DNA of 64,000 nt from Pterois miles (lineage: Eukaryota > Chordata > Actinopteri > Perciformes > Scorpaenidae), in NCBI GenBank assembly GCA_947000775.1, contig CAMQGK010000052.1, positions 33,324,501 to 33,388,500 on the forward strand. The letters run 5' to 3'. Under the pieces are notes generated by a model, which searched no databases, had not been told where the DNA came from, and was given only the letters and a program-made list of their open reading frames with translations. Position numbers and translations under genes: made by a program. This document shows positions 34,201 through 44,363 of the stretch, piece after piece; positions within the stretch are counted from its first letter, which is position 1; each line of letters starts with the position of its first letter.

Positions 34201-36859
34201 GGTAACATTCACACCTCATTATCGCTGTCCTAAGGGGAAATAAAGGGGACTATTTTCCTGTTTACTCTTAAACTTATTTTTGCAAACCCAGTTAGACAGT
34301 CATTCTACGACCTGTAAAGAAAAGTCTCAACACTTTTCTTTAAAGTTTCTCTAGATGTGTGTCAGTTATTGTCCAAATATTCATCAGTTACATGCAGAAA
34401 TCCACATGAACCATCAGCCTAAATTAGACCAGCACTGGTTTAGAATGCATGAGATAAAACATTAAAACAAAATAAGACTGGTGGGTTAACTGGATGCCAA
34501 ATTAATCAGAGCACACAAGGCCAAATTGCCCTCAAGTTACCACATGATCATTGGTGACCGTTTTTGTTGCAGCCTTTGAGCCGGGTTGTAACAGATGGGG
34601 CTCAAAGGCTGCAACAAAAACAGGAGACCAGACGAGTTTTAAAATGGTAAAAGACATTTATTTATTAAACTAACAATAAATAACTAAACAAACGTGAGTC
34701 GTGATCAGTAACGTAGGCATGTGTGGGTGTGTGAAAATGGCTGCTGCAAACAAAACCAAAGCTGTGCCAGCCAACAAAGAAAGGCCCTCTGTGGGAAGGG
34801 AGGGAGCTTTTATATCCCGACCACACTGAGTCCAGATGTGGCTCATCAGCCCGACGAACCTCCACCCTGCAAAACAAACAAGAACCAGCAACAGGACACC
34901 TAGTGGAGTGGAGGGTTCTTCACAAAAGGCACAGTACTCACGCCACAGAAAAACCAGCTAACTGTCTGTTTTCACTGAATATCTCTGGTGTAGCTCAACT
35001 GAAAACAAACACTGATGCCACTGCAGAGTGAATGCAGGGAAACTCTGCACTTGAATGCATTAATTCACTATATTGTGTATTACAGCTTGCATTGAGTTGC
35101 TGAAGTTTCTGGAAGAAGCACTCTAATATTTTGGGCAATAGTTAAAATCTTAGTTGTGTCCTGTTAACTTTGTTCTTTTGGGATAATGCTGAGTAGTTTT
35201 GTCTGAGTAAATGTACCTTAGTTTCTTCAGGTGAACTCTGTATTATCTGTAATATTAACTACAGGTGTTTGTTTTTCAGACATCCCTCAACATTCAGCTG
35301 TGGTTCTCCAGGACAAGAAGGAGGAGGCTAGCGAGGAGGACATTTATGAGTATGACTGTCCCAGACCGGTCATCCCTCCCGCCCCCACCAGAAGAACGCT
35401 GTCGGATATCAGCGGCCCGTCGGCCGCCTTCAGCACTCTCAGCATCGACAGCGCAGTAGAAGCCAGTATGTATATTGACAGATTACTATTGTGTTTTCCC
35501 CTGTTTCGAACTAATATTGCAGAATGAGGTAGCACAATGGTGACTGAGCCGACGGTCCACTGATTAACATTTACAGTATTACACGCTGGGCGCCTGTGGC
35601 CAGATTCCTGGGAAAAACCACAAGTGGTGCATAGTTAACAGTGGTTGGTCTGCTTGAGAGGGTGGGCGGAGCTAACGCTACAGACATATTAATGGGTTCA
35701 TCAGAATCTCAAGATCCATATTGTTGTCACTGTACGTCCGCTATCTTAAAAACTGAAACCCAAAACGGTGCCAGTCAGGTGATTCACCGTCATTTTCAGA
35801 GGGTTAAAAGTAAGTCAGCCAAGAACTGAGGAGAATAATTCCAGTATTAAGATCATAATGATCAATGACACAAACTAAGTCAAACAAGACAATTTCATGT
35901 AAAAGATATACAACAGCTTACCTTGTTTTTTTTTCTTTTTTTTTTGTCAATGTCTTATTGTTACCGGAGCATTCCTGTCAGATTTAATTATCTGAGACCC
36001 ACAGTAGACCTGTTTTAGTCTTTTTTAGGGGGTCCAAGGGGTCTTTAGGGGGAGGTAGCAGGTCAGCAGTAGATGGCACACAGAAGTGGTGTACATCATC
36101 TGAAAGCTGGGAATCTGAAGATTAATCTGAGATGCAGCTCAGCACTTTGTGTGATTATCAGAAAATGGGCATGTCTGTAAAGGGGAGACTCATGGGTACC
36201 CACAGAACCCATTTTCATTCACATATCTTGAGGCCAGAGAAAACTTTGGAGCGTTATCCATGAATTATGATGCTAGCATGACATGGATTCCTGAGGTTTT
36301 CTAGTTTCTATGATATCTGTAGCTTCACTCTAGCCCGAAAACTGAACCTGCTAGAGTTTCTGAAAGACAGTAAAGTCGCTCTGGATGTCCTGCTGAAACG
36401 TTGCCAGGGCCACCTCTGGTGTTACCAGATGCTGAACCTCTGTATTCACTCAGCTACTTGAAGCCAACACAGTGTTACTTGTACTGACTGCTTACTTGTG
36501 TGTTTCCAGGTATGTTTGCAGCAAGTGTCGACCCCGAACGTCCCCCGAAACCTCTCCCACGGCGAGCCAACTCCGACCGACGGCCTCGGCCTGTAAACCG
36601 TGAATATTCTGCTCCGTTGCCAGACCTCCCTGGTCCCTCCTCTACCTCCTCTTCTCCTCCTCCTCCTCCTCCTCCTCCTCCTTCTCTTCCTTCTGGCAGC
36701 CAGGCCCTAAACGGGGAGATTGAATGCCTGATGTCGCAGGGCTACTCCATCCAGGACATCCAGAAAGCCCTGATGATCGCCCAGAACAACCTGGAGACGG
36801 CCAAGAACATCCTGCGCGAGTTTGTCTCCATCCCCTCGGCGGCGCACATCGCCACATAG
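16609..36859 (+). CDS. cbl: cbl: E3 ubiquitin-protein ligase CBL (c-Cbl), complete
   Basis: CBL ubiquitinates activated receptor and cytoplasmic tyrosine kinases (family knowledge). Fifteen exons in continuous phase give 867 residues (human 906): 16609-16752, 19680-19927, 23862-24008, 25182-25338, 26214-26335, 26450-26587, 28731-28818, 28912-29043, 30870-31076, 31256-31372, 32415-32704, 33040-33210, 34095-34201, 35280-35465, 36510-36859. The tyrosine-kinase-binding domain covers about residues 30-335, with the SH2 phosphotyrosine pocket in YIFRLSCTRLGQWAIGYV. The linker tyrosines are Tyr351 and Tyr354. The RING finger (about 364-403) keeps all metal ligands (CKIC, CRHLMCTSC, CPFC). Proline-rich segments and EYMSP (Tyr620), YESM (Tyr668), YDCP (Tyr714) and PKPLPR docking motifs follow. 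A UBA domain ends near residue 856, before the CBL-type terminus VSIPSAAHIAT. That terminus and the LIGLMKDAFQPH N-terminus favour cbl over cblb. The N-terminus is shorter and has less His than in human. Confidence 0.96.
16985..17712 (+). repeat. degenerate AATAAAGTCAGAAGTTTA array, copy 2 (cbl intron 1)
   Basis: About 730 bases made of diverged copies of a roughly 40-50-base phrase: GAGAATAAAGTCAGAAGTTT, then ACGAGAAAAAAGTCGTAATA, then TTATGA. Copies differ by substitutions and small indels. Shorter blocks occur at 14350-14475 and 20460-20645. It looks like an old minisatellite known in spirit from other fish genomes; no coding content. Confidence 0.9.
17730..17835 (+). repeat. dispersed repeat family A, fragment
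   Basis: The stretch around CATATGATATCTGTGTCTTC and AAACTGAACCTACTAGAGCC (then TCTGAAAGACAGTAAAG) recurs with changes at about 36260-36385 (same strand) and, inverted, at 63460-63550. Parts of the same family seem to lie at 1600-1660 (inverted relative to 36180-36240). Class unknown. Confidence 0.6.
18329..18364. repeat. perfect 14-bp inverted repeat (hairpin) in cbl intron 1
   Basis: TGGAGGTTTTAAAA at 18329-18342 is the exact complement of TTTTAAAACCTCCA at 18351-18364, with an 8-base C/T loop. It is probably a small palindrome or a foldback remnant; no function is evident. Confidence 0.85.
18603..18800 (+). mobile_element. dispersed MITE-like family B, copy 1 (cbl intron 1)
   Basis: Shares ordered phrases with copies at 24056-24283, 24395-24632 and 53900-54065: a start like GACTGTCGTCAACCAAGGAA, then ATCGACAGATCT, CACATAAAAGCACCACTT, AAATCTGGTGTTTACCAGAG and ATGTGCTCA, ending with a CAACTAAAG-like motif. 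Several copies begin and end with GTCGACTAAT-type palindromic sequence, suggesting a non-autonomous DNA transposon. Confidence 0.65.
19652..19678 (+). repeat. (TTATC)n at the cbl exon 2 acceptor
   Basis: Five TTATC-type units run directly into the acceptor CCAG of cbl exon 2 (from 19680) and form its polypyrimidine tract. The unit is the same as the fish L2 tail, so this may be an old retroposon end. Confidence 0.85.
20460..20645 (+). repeat. degenerate AATAAAGTCATAAGTTT array, copy 3
   Basis: A third block of the repeat at 16985-17712, in cbl intron 2, with phrases ATGAGAATAAAGTCATAAG and AGAGAAAAAAGTCA. Confidence 0.8.
21341..22241 (+). repeat. 25-bp minisatellite with 98-bp higher-order unit (cbl intron 2)
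   Basis: About 36 tandem copies of a 25-base unit, GTCTCCCTTTAACTAGAAAA followed by GAGTC, with variants ATCTCC, GTCTCT and CTCGGCTCT. A 23-base variant (ATCTCTTTAAC-type) recurs at 21639, 21737 and 21835, exactly 98 bases apart, so part of the array is a higher-order repeat of three 25-mers plus one 23-mer. There are no unique spacers, so it is not a CRISPR array. Confidence 0.95.
24056..24283 (+). mobile_element. dispersed MITE-like family B, copy 2 (cbl intron 3)
   Basis: Starts GGGCTGTCCTTGACCAAAGA, contains GTCGACAGATCTGATTTTCT and AAATCTGGTGTTTGCCAGAT, and ends CCAATTAGTCGACTACTAGT. It is followed 110 bases later by another copy in the same orientation. Confidence 0.7.
24395..24632 (+). 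mobile_element. dispersed MITE-like family B, copy 3 (cbl intron 3)
   Basis: Begins with TTTTGTCGACTAATCGATTT and ends with CCAATTAGTTGACTAAGAC. The two ends are near inverse copies, which supports a DNA-transposon origin. The middle matches copy 2 closely. Confidence 0.7.
26985..27240 (+). mobile_element. fragment of the TTAA-type MITE family (cbl intron 6)
   Basis: Contains the family phrases CTAACCGATCACACAGCTG, GAGTGGAGTCTGGTGGAT and GGGCTGTCTGACGACGAGG, in the same order as in the full element at 39139-40082. Ends are lost. Confidence 0.6.
28125..28350 (+). mobile_element. 3' part of a TTAA-type MITE (cbl intron 6)
   Basis: Carries GAATGGAGTCTGGTGGCTTT, GAGGGCTGTCTGATGGTGAG and CGACCGTCATCTACTATAG, and ends AACACCTGAAATATCCCTTT, matching the right half of 39139-40082. 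Confidence 0.65.
28495..28630 (+). mobile_element. short fragment of the TTAA-type MITE (cbl intron 6)
   Basis: Carries AACTAACCGATCGAGGCAGT, GAATGGAGTCTGGTGGCGTT and GAGGGCTGTCTGATGGTGAG from the same family. It lies just upstream of cbl exon 7. Confidence 0.6.
31145..31238 (+). repeat. (TG)47 directly upstream of cbl exon 10
   Basis: About 94 bases of pure TG/GT, then CGTGCGTGTGCGTGCAG, then exon 10 at 31256. No ordinary pyrimidine tract lies between repeat and acceptor, so the repeat is part of the 3' splice site. Confidence 0.97.
31655..31905 (+). repeat. dispersed fish repeat (cbl intron 10)
   Basis: Contains CTGGAGCCGATCCAGACTGG, GGCGGGGTTCACCCTGGACA, ACCATTCATGCTCACATTCA, CATGTCTTTGGACTGTGGGA and GGGGAGAACATGCAACCTC. 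I recognise this ordered set as a very common vertebrate/fish interspersed repeat, but cannot assign its class from memory. Confidence 0.6.
34560..34621. repeat. perfect 23-bp inverted repeat with 16-bp loop (cbl intron 13)
   Basis: The arm at 34560-34582 (GTTTTTGTTGCAGCCTTTGA then GCC) is the exact complement of 34599-34621. The loop is GGGTTGTAACAGATGG. The left arm contains a TTTTTGTTGCAG splice-acceptor-like sequence. A roughly 300-base repeat-like stretch follows on the right (to about 34935), so this may be the end of an unidentified mobile element. Confidence 0.9.
36140..36390 (+). repeat. dispersed repeat family A, longer copy (cbl intron 14)
   Basis: Contains GGGTACCCACAGAACCCATT, then TTCATTCACATATCTTGAGG, GATATCTGTAGCTTCACTCT and CTGAACCTGCTAGAGTTTCT. 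The first part is found inverted near 1600-1660, the second part again at 17730-17835, and inverted at 63430-63560. Four dispersed copies in one window indicate a medium-copy interspersed repeat of unknown class. Confidence 0.65.
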
Positions 36860-39800
36860 TCGCTCCGGGTCCACCCTCTCTGCCTCGTCTCTGTCTCCGC
36901 TCTGTGCCATTACCATGGATAGCATTTACCAAGCACTTTTCCTGCAGGGCCACAAGTACTATTTTACTCTGAGGAGTAATGCTGCGTTCATGTCATATCA
37001 GAAGACGCAGACAAAGTTCTATGGCTGTATTGGAAACCTCATACTTTACTAGTAGTACAACCTCATACTATACTGGTACTACAACCACATTCTATCCTAG
37101 TAGTACTACCTTGTACTATACTAGTAGTATGTACTGATTTGGCTGAAATGTAGTATGAAGTATGCAAACAAAAGCAAAATCTTCAGTTTGCCAAAAATAC
37201 CTGGCTGATGTACTGATTTGGAAAAAATCTGCATCAGACCAGTCTGCCTGAATATTGTCTCCCACAATGCAAAGCACTGAAACGCTACAGGCTATAGTTA
37301 CAATATTTGCGCTGTTCTGAATGTACTGCAGTCTGAAGACGTGATCCTGGGGATCTAGGGATCCTGATACTACCTGGAGGGAGATCAGTCCTCTGGTTAG
37401 TTTCTGTAACTGTGTTACAGGTCTGCAAATTTCATGGTAATCAGCTGATAATTAGCAAGTAACCTTGAAATTTCTTTGGAATTACTGCCAAATTACCCCA
37501 ATATTTACCTAAAAATTTAGCAAATATTACTCTATTATAAAAAATATTTTATAATTATATTCTGCTATTTCCCAATAAGCAGTAATAAATAGCTAGTAAT
37601 TTATTTAATACAATTCCAAAAGAATACATAATTAATTGATAAATAGAATAACTTATTTAAAATGTCTTTAAAAAACTCCTTGTGTCTGATCAGAAGTGTC
37701 TTTCATTAGTTTTGGTTTTCCACCTCTGATGAAGAGCAGACACTTCTCAAGACTAAGGGCCCAATTTTAAACATTATATGCTATTTCAATATATAATTAT
37801 TAAATAATGTTTATAATAAAGTAATTTTTGATGAATTTTGAGGTAAATGTTGGGGTAATGTGGCAGTAATTCCAAAGAAATTTCAATTATGAGGCTAATT
37901 ATCACCTAATTACCATGAAATTTGCAGACTAGTAAAGTGTTGGAATGTACTGTTATAGTAAATAGTTTAAACCTGCAGTATCTCATAAAGTAACTGTTTC
38001 ATACTACATACTGCTCAAGAACGCAGTATATACTGTATACTACATACTGCGTTCATCAGTAGTATGTAGTAGTGAATACAGCCTGTGTGACAGTTCTCTT
38101 CAAGTGTTTTTCTATATTTTGTTTGGTTTTGACAGTTGGGCTAAATCCTGGTCTAGCATACTGCAGAATACACTTTAACTGTTTCATACTGCAGACTAAT
38201 ATGTATGTACTGTATACTGCGTTTGTCAGTAGTAGTAGGCGGTTTCGAATACAGCCCTCGTCTTTGAAAAATCCAGTCTCCTGTAACAAACGACCAACAT
38301 GTTACTTGCTTTTTCTAAGTGGAGTTTTATTGTGAAAATCTAATATTTTGATTATCTCGGACTGCTGTTACGCCGAGTGTTCAACACCGAAGCCTCAAAA
38401 TCTTGTTTACTCCTAATCACCACTTGATTGAGGGTTTGTTTTAGCTCCCAAGATGATACAAACTTTGGGTGTTTTTAAGGAGCATCTCTGTCGAGTCGGA
38501 TATGACCTGAATGCAGCATCCATGGAGGATGGAGGCCTTTTAATGTGAGCTCTCTGTAGCCAAGCTTTGACCCCATTGTACTTTGCTGAGGTCCACTCAT
38601 GCCGTGGCGTCCCCCCCCCCTCGGTCTCAGAGGACTTCCTCTTATTAAGCTAAGTGTTGACGCCACAGAGGGATCCTTGTTGTCTCTTGGCCGTAGTTTG
38701 GTGCTTCTTGACGAATTTGTGGCGTATGAATTTGTGGCATACGAATATGTAGCGACACGGTGCGGAAATTTAGCGAATAACTGGGGTTGTGTGCGCTCAG
38801 TGCTGATGAATGTGAATGTCCAGTCGCAGTGCAGTATCGCAGGGCTTTGTGTCGTACGCTCCGTTTCTTTCGATGGTATTTTGACGAGGTGACTCTGCAT
38901 TTCCTCCCAGCTCCCGGTTCAACGACGGTCCTGTGATGAAATAACAAGTTTTAATGTTAAAGCACTCTCATGACTTGTGCTGTGTGTAGTACTAACAAAG
39001 GCTGGAAGTTTGTTTTGTCATTTAACTCCATGGTTGCCTGCCGCCGTCGCAGGTGATCAGACACCGAAGGCTGGTTTATTTACTCAAACGCTTCTGTATA
39101 CGCCTATAGTTTCTTACTAATAAGCAAAAGGACTTTAAAGGGATAGTTCGGGTGTTTTGAAGTGGGGTTGTATGAAGTATTTATCCGTAGTCAGTGTAGA
39201 TGACGGTTGAATACCAGCACAGGAGCGAAGCTGCTGCTATGGACGGGGCTGCAGCATTTTAGACACCTAAAAAACAGATTAGTCTATATTTAGAGTATTT
39301 TCACAGTCATAACAGCCCTCTACGACGGGAAACTGAAGCAGACTTCAAAGCCACCAGACTCCATTCACAAAAACAGTAATTTTACCTCTCGGAGCATTGG
39401 TCCATCTCAGGCCCAGACACACAAAACCCACGACAGAGAACTAGAGGCGTCGAAGGCTGCCTGTCGAGTCGCCTCACGATGCCACGTCTCAGCCAAAACA
39501 GTTGCACTTGAACACACCGCGGAGACAAACAACGTGGAAACAGCTCTCCACACTAGCAAGTGGCGATAGTCTGTATTCGTTATTCAAAAAGGGAAACGGG
39601 AAGACAGAGGACGGCAGATAGACAAGTCGTTGTTATGATACATAAAAACAAACAAAAGATTTAAAAACAGGGAACGCTGAGACTGTAGATCTCCGCCGAT
39701 GTCCCGAAGTGAGTGAGGGCGGGGTTAGGCGATCCCTAACGGAGCCTAGCGATGGACTTTTCAGTCCTGTTTTCAGCATCAGCCTGCCTCCGTGTTTGCG

Positions 39801-42628
39801 TTTGTGTTTCAGGGCCTTAACCTTCTAAAACAGAAAAGTCACACAACAACACAAACAAACTAACCGCCTGAAGCAGCGGTAGACCAGCAACTCACAGGTA
39901 AAATTACTGTTTTTGTGAATGGAGTCTGGTGGCTTTGAAGTGAAGAGAGAGTAAATAACGGCTTCATTTCCCTGTTGGAAAGGGACGACTGATGGCTCGC
40001 TTTGCTGCTGCGCCGTACTCGACCGTCATCTACTATAGTAGTGCCTCATACAACCCCACATCAAAACACCTGAACTATCCCTTTAACACGTGCTGTTATA
40101 TTTCCTCTCACATGTTGATGTGATGCAGCTCAACATCACATTATTTACCCAGAAGAACAGCTGAGGGATCCGACTGAAGGGGTTTGACGTTGAGCTCTAC
40201 ACCAGAAGGTGGTGGTGTGGACTCAGGGACTGAATGTGATGATATAACGTCGGCAACGCTGTAGATGAGCTCGAAGTCAAGACGCGTTATTACAGAAACA
40301 TTCCAGTGAGTGGATTTTTGTCACTTTACCTGCATTCGATTTACATACAGCTACTTTATTTAGTATTTAAAAACACTTTTTCAGTGCTTCCTCGTTCCCT
40401 CCTTCCAACCTCAGACTCTGGAGAGTGTTTGATAATCTGATTGTACTGCATCTGGTGCAACTCGAGACATTTCAGTCACTCTGCGGTTTGTCGAGTTTGT
40501 CACAGGATGAATGTTAAAGGGGCTCGATGTAAGAATCAGAAACTGCTTGTTAACAGTGACACACGTGGTCAACGATAGTCAACGTCCTGTCGTTCGCACC
40601 ACGAAGACGAGGGATGTGACGGTGAGGAAATTTTCCTTGTGACAACATCGGTGTTACCGATTACACCGGACGTTCAACAACAAAATATGAAGCTCAATAT
40701 GAGTACCAAGCTTACTCTGATCTTTACCGTCGGATGGCGGTGTGTCCGACCTCTCCGGTCCAGCTTCTGCTCCCGGGACGCAGGTTTCCTCACGCCGCCG
40801 CTCCGCCATGCACGCTGCCTGTGATCACGCCGTCCTCGTCACCGTGGTAACCTCACTGACGTTATGGTTCTCTTTTAGCGTTGGGTTTAAATCTGAACGT
40901 TTGCTTTTCGCTTCGACACCAAATCCTCCACCATCGTCTGTCATCTCTCTCTCATCCTGCGAGTGAAATCTGACACTTTGACTTTTAGTTTGTGGCGTCC
41001 GTCATCCGACCATCTATTGATAACATGGCGTTGATACGCCAGAATGAACTAAATAGTTTGACTTTCTGGTAAAAAACAACGGTGGCGTCGGTGGGTACGT
41101 AATGTAATCGGTGTGCGGCCGACTACCACGACAAGCCTAACGTAGACTCATTCAAGCATCATTCAAAACAACGAGGCGACGCGCACGAGACTGAACGTGA
41201 TTCACAGCTAAAATCCCGATATCACTGTATATTTCAGGAACGTTAACAGATACACGAAGCTCCCTCCACAAATCGAAGGCCCAGCCAATGTTGATTCGAG
41301 TTTCCCTCCAACGTTGGTCACGTTAATGACGGAGTCTGCGTTGGACTCTTAGATGTGCGGGGTGATGCTCGTCGTTCTCTGGCGTTAGTGAACTTTGTGA
41401 ACATTAGCTATGGTTGCACACTGTTATCCCTGAAGGCACTCTCGAGCGTGAATGACATCACATCCGTTGGATTTTATCTGGGAAAAATGTCCCGCGTTAT
41501 TCACATTAAAAGCAGCCTAAACCCAGAAAGTCCTGGAAGGTTTAAACATTTATTCATGTAAAAACTTCCATACAGTCCCTTTAAATATTTTATAAGATAT
41601 TAGAGCTGAAATTATCAATAAATTAGTTCACATTTAGCACATTTTAACCATTTTAACCGCCCTTTTCTCACAAATTTCTGACATTTTATTGATCAAAAGA
41701 TTAATCGAGAACCACGTCAGCAGGTTAACTGAAGACGGTGAACATTATTAGAGCTGCAACTAATGATCATTTTCAGTACCGATCAAATCTGTCGATCAAT
41801 TTCTCGATTTATCAACTAGTTGTTTGGTTGATAGAATGTCAGAAAATGGCTGATCGCGGAAACCCAGAAAGTCACGTTACACGATAATGACTCGATGATT
41901 TGGGGTTTTAGAGAGTTAATTGGACAAAATTAGCCATTTAAAGACATGAACTTGGGCTTTAGGACAAACTATAAATCGTTGTGGGTTTCTCAGGTTTTTA
42001 GATTTCTTTCCAGTGGACCAACAATGATCACTGCCAGAACCGAGACAGGACTGAGTCCACGTTCACATATAAAACACACAAAACCCTTTTCCCTCTCCAA
42101 AACAGATTCTCATCTCTTCTGCCGATCACAACCGGCGCATACCGGCAGCAGACGATCCAAAACAAAACCAGTTCCTCCATGATTACCGCTGAAATTAAAT
42201 CTGCAGTTTCTGATTTTAATTGGATTTAATTGGATTGACGGTTTGTCTCAGATACTCCCTTTAAATAACAACATATACATCAAGAGTTTGGGTGATATGC
42301 AGGCAGCGTCACAGGAGAAAAACAGATAATTAGAGCCAAACCAACAACGAAATCAATATCTGAGAGTTAAATAGAGGCAGTTCTGGACAGATCTGAAAGC
42401 TTTTACAGCTCGTTGGTGGACAAACTGTCATGGCGACATGGTTTTGTACGCTGCGATGATCAGAGGAGAAAAATGCAGCCTCACTGTATGTTGCTTGTAT
42501 GTTTTCATGAGGTACTATGTACTAATTCTACTATATACTATGTCATAATAACAAACCTCCATTTGTTTATTATTAAATTAATGCAATGTGCAGCCATACT
42601 TTGCCGTTTCTGTACTGCAGATTTAAAT
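36860..42628. other. cbl 3' UTR and convergent intergenic sequence
   Basis: No coding exon is recognised. Mammalian cbl has a very long 3' UTR, so much of this may be transcribed. AATAAA is present (for example near 37817), but no end can be chosen. Short stretches with mirrored phrases (CAAATTTCATGGTAATCAGC near 37425 and its complement near 37905) suggest a roughly 500-base inverted-repeat element at about 37410-37935. Partial hAT-like ends occur near 41748-41900. Confidence 0.5.
39139..40082. mobile_element. TTAA-flanked MITE, 944 bp (piggyBac-like)
   Basis: Direct TTAA repeats at 39135-39138 and 40083-40086 flank inverted ends about 37 bases long with two mismatches. The left begins AGGGATAGTTCGGGTGTTTT; the right, complemented, begins AGGGATAGTTCAGGTGTTTT. 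TTAA target sites are typical of piggyBac-type elements. The interior lacks an ORF and includes a block (about 39420-39620) that also occurs at 58370-58580. Fragments of this family are in cbl intron 6. Confidence 0.8.
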
Positions 42629-42636
42629 GTTGATAC

Positions 42637-44355
42637 TAGAGGTGGGCGGATCGATTCGACTGATTCTCTTAACTGATAACCGACCCTCGTTAACCCATTA
42701 TTAACTATTAACTGACGAGATTTGTGCCTGCATGCAGCAGGTTGTGTGCTGCGTTCACTGTCTCCAGTTTGCCATCAAGAGATTTGCTGTAGCAGCCACG
42801 GTGCTGCGTTTGCTGTCTCCAGTTTACCGTCAAGACAGTTGCTGTAGCAGCCACGGTGCTGCGTTCACTGTCTCCAGTTCACCATCAGGAGAGTTACTGT
42901 AGCAGCCACAGTGCTGCGTTCACTGTCTCCAGTTCACCGTCAGGAGAGTTACTGTAGCAGCCACAGTGCTGCGTTCACTGTCTCCAGTTCACCATCAGGA
43001 GAGTTACTGTAGCAGCCACGGTGCTGCGTTCACTGTCTCCAGTTCACCATCAGCAGAGTTACTGTAGCAGCCACGGTGCTGCGTTCACTGTCTCCAGTTT
43101 ACTGCCAGGAGAGTTGCTGTAGCAGCCACGGTGCTGAGTTCACTGTCTCCAGTTCACCATCAGCAGAGTTACTGTAGCAGCCACGGTGCTGCGTTCACTG
43201 TCTCCAGTTCACCGTCAGCAGAGTTACTGTAGCAGCCACGGTGCTGCAGCTTTAGTGCAGCAGGTTGTCAGCTGTGTGTCTGCCCAGATTAACGATAGCG
43301 ATTGTCTGATAAACACTGTGTTTGTGCTACGTTAGCAGCTGTTAGCGTTGCCGGTGGCTTTGTGCTCGCTGCAGCGTAACTTCAGCGAGTTTCTGACAGA
43401 CCGTGTGTGTGTGTGGTGGTGAGTGTGTGTTTGTTAGTGGTGTTATAGCTGTGATCGTAGCTGTAGCAGACAGTGTGTGTACAGTTTATTTGTCGGTGAA
43501 TAAATGCTACGAGGCTACAAGCTACAACTCCTTAGCTGGAAGTCCAGAGCCAACTTCCTGTATCTGCTCTCTCTTAAGGTGGACCAGCTTTTCTCCTTAA
43601 AGTGACGAGCCGCAACTCTTGAGTTTTTCTCAGCTTTCTAATTAATTATTAATATTTCTTTCAACCATTTTAACCGATATCGTTAATCCTTTAAAATGCT
43701 TAAAGTCACTTAACAGTTAAACAGTTAATTATTAACGTCACTAGTTTGTCCGTTTTGGGAATCTGAATTTGTATTTTGATAAGAAGTGAAAGCCACTGCA
43801 ACATCAGCGCCCAGCAGCAGAGCTACATTTCCGCCATTTTGGACTGAAAGCGACTGCTGGACACCAGTAAAATGTCTGCCCACAAAACAAAATGAGTACA
43901 TTTCTGTGTTATTGTCATATACTAGCTAAATGGCCTGTGTTTAACAGTTAAATATTCTATAAATATAATAAGTGTTTTCAGTGCAAAATGGCGGCGGCGG
44001 CTGTTTGTTGGTGGTGGCTGGTGTTTCGTCTCGTTTGCTTCTACACTCTTTGGCTCCGTGAAGAGGACCCACTCCTTATGTAGATATAAGCGGCTCATTC
44101 TAAGCCAACAAAAACACAACGATTCTCAGTTTCAGGTGATTATACACTAAAGAAAACATCCATTTCTGCCAATAAATCCCCTTAAATGTTACACACTGTT
44201 TCTTCAACAGTATAATAAAGCAAAATGTCTCACATAAAATTACTATTAATTATGCATTCACTCATAAATCACAACCCTCTTACATAGTACATTTTTAACA
44301 ATAAAAATACTGGCAATCGGATCAAAACCACATATTGTGGTATCGTCCACCTCTA
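42637..44355. mobile_element. non-autonomous hAT-type element, 1719 bp, carrying a minisatellite
   Basis: A perfect 8-bp duplication, GTTGATAC, lies at 42629-42636 and 44356-44363. The inverted ends are TAGAGGTGGGCGGATCGA (left) and, complemented, TAGAGGTGGACGATACCA (right). These are hAT hallmarks. The interior has no transposase frame; it holds nine 55-base tandem repeats at 42741-43246 and AT-rich sequence with TTAAC/GTTAA phrases. Confidence 0.85.
42741..43246 (+). repeat. 55-bp minisatellite (9 copies) inside the hAT element
   Basis: The unit is CTGTAGCAGCCACGGTGCTG, then CGTTCACTGTCTCCAGTTCA, then CCATCAGGAGAGTTA, repeated nine times at 55-base spacing with few changes. The same unit appears three times at 54081-54250. 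Confidence 0.95.
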
Positions 44356-44363
44356 GTTGATAC

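Noticed and set aside
38475..38950. Overlapping 97-141-codon ORFs on both strands downstream of cbl
   Set aside because: No recognised similarity, no splice support and opposite-strand overlap; most likely chance frames in a GC-richer 3' region.
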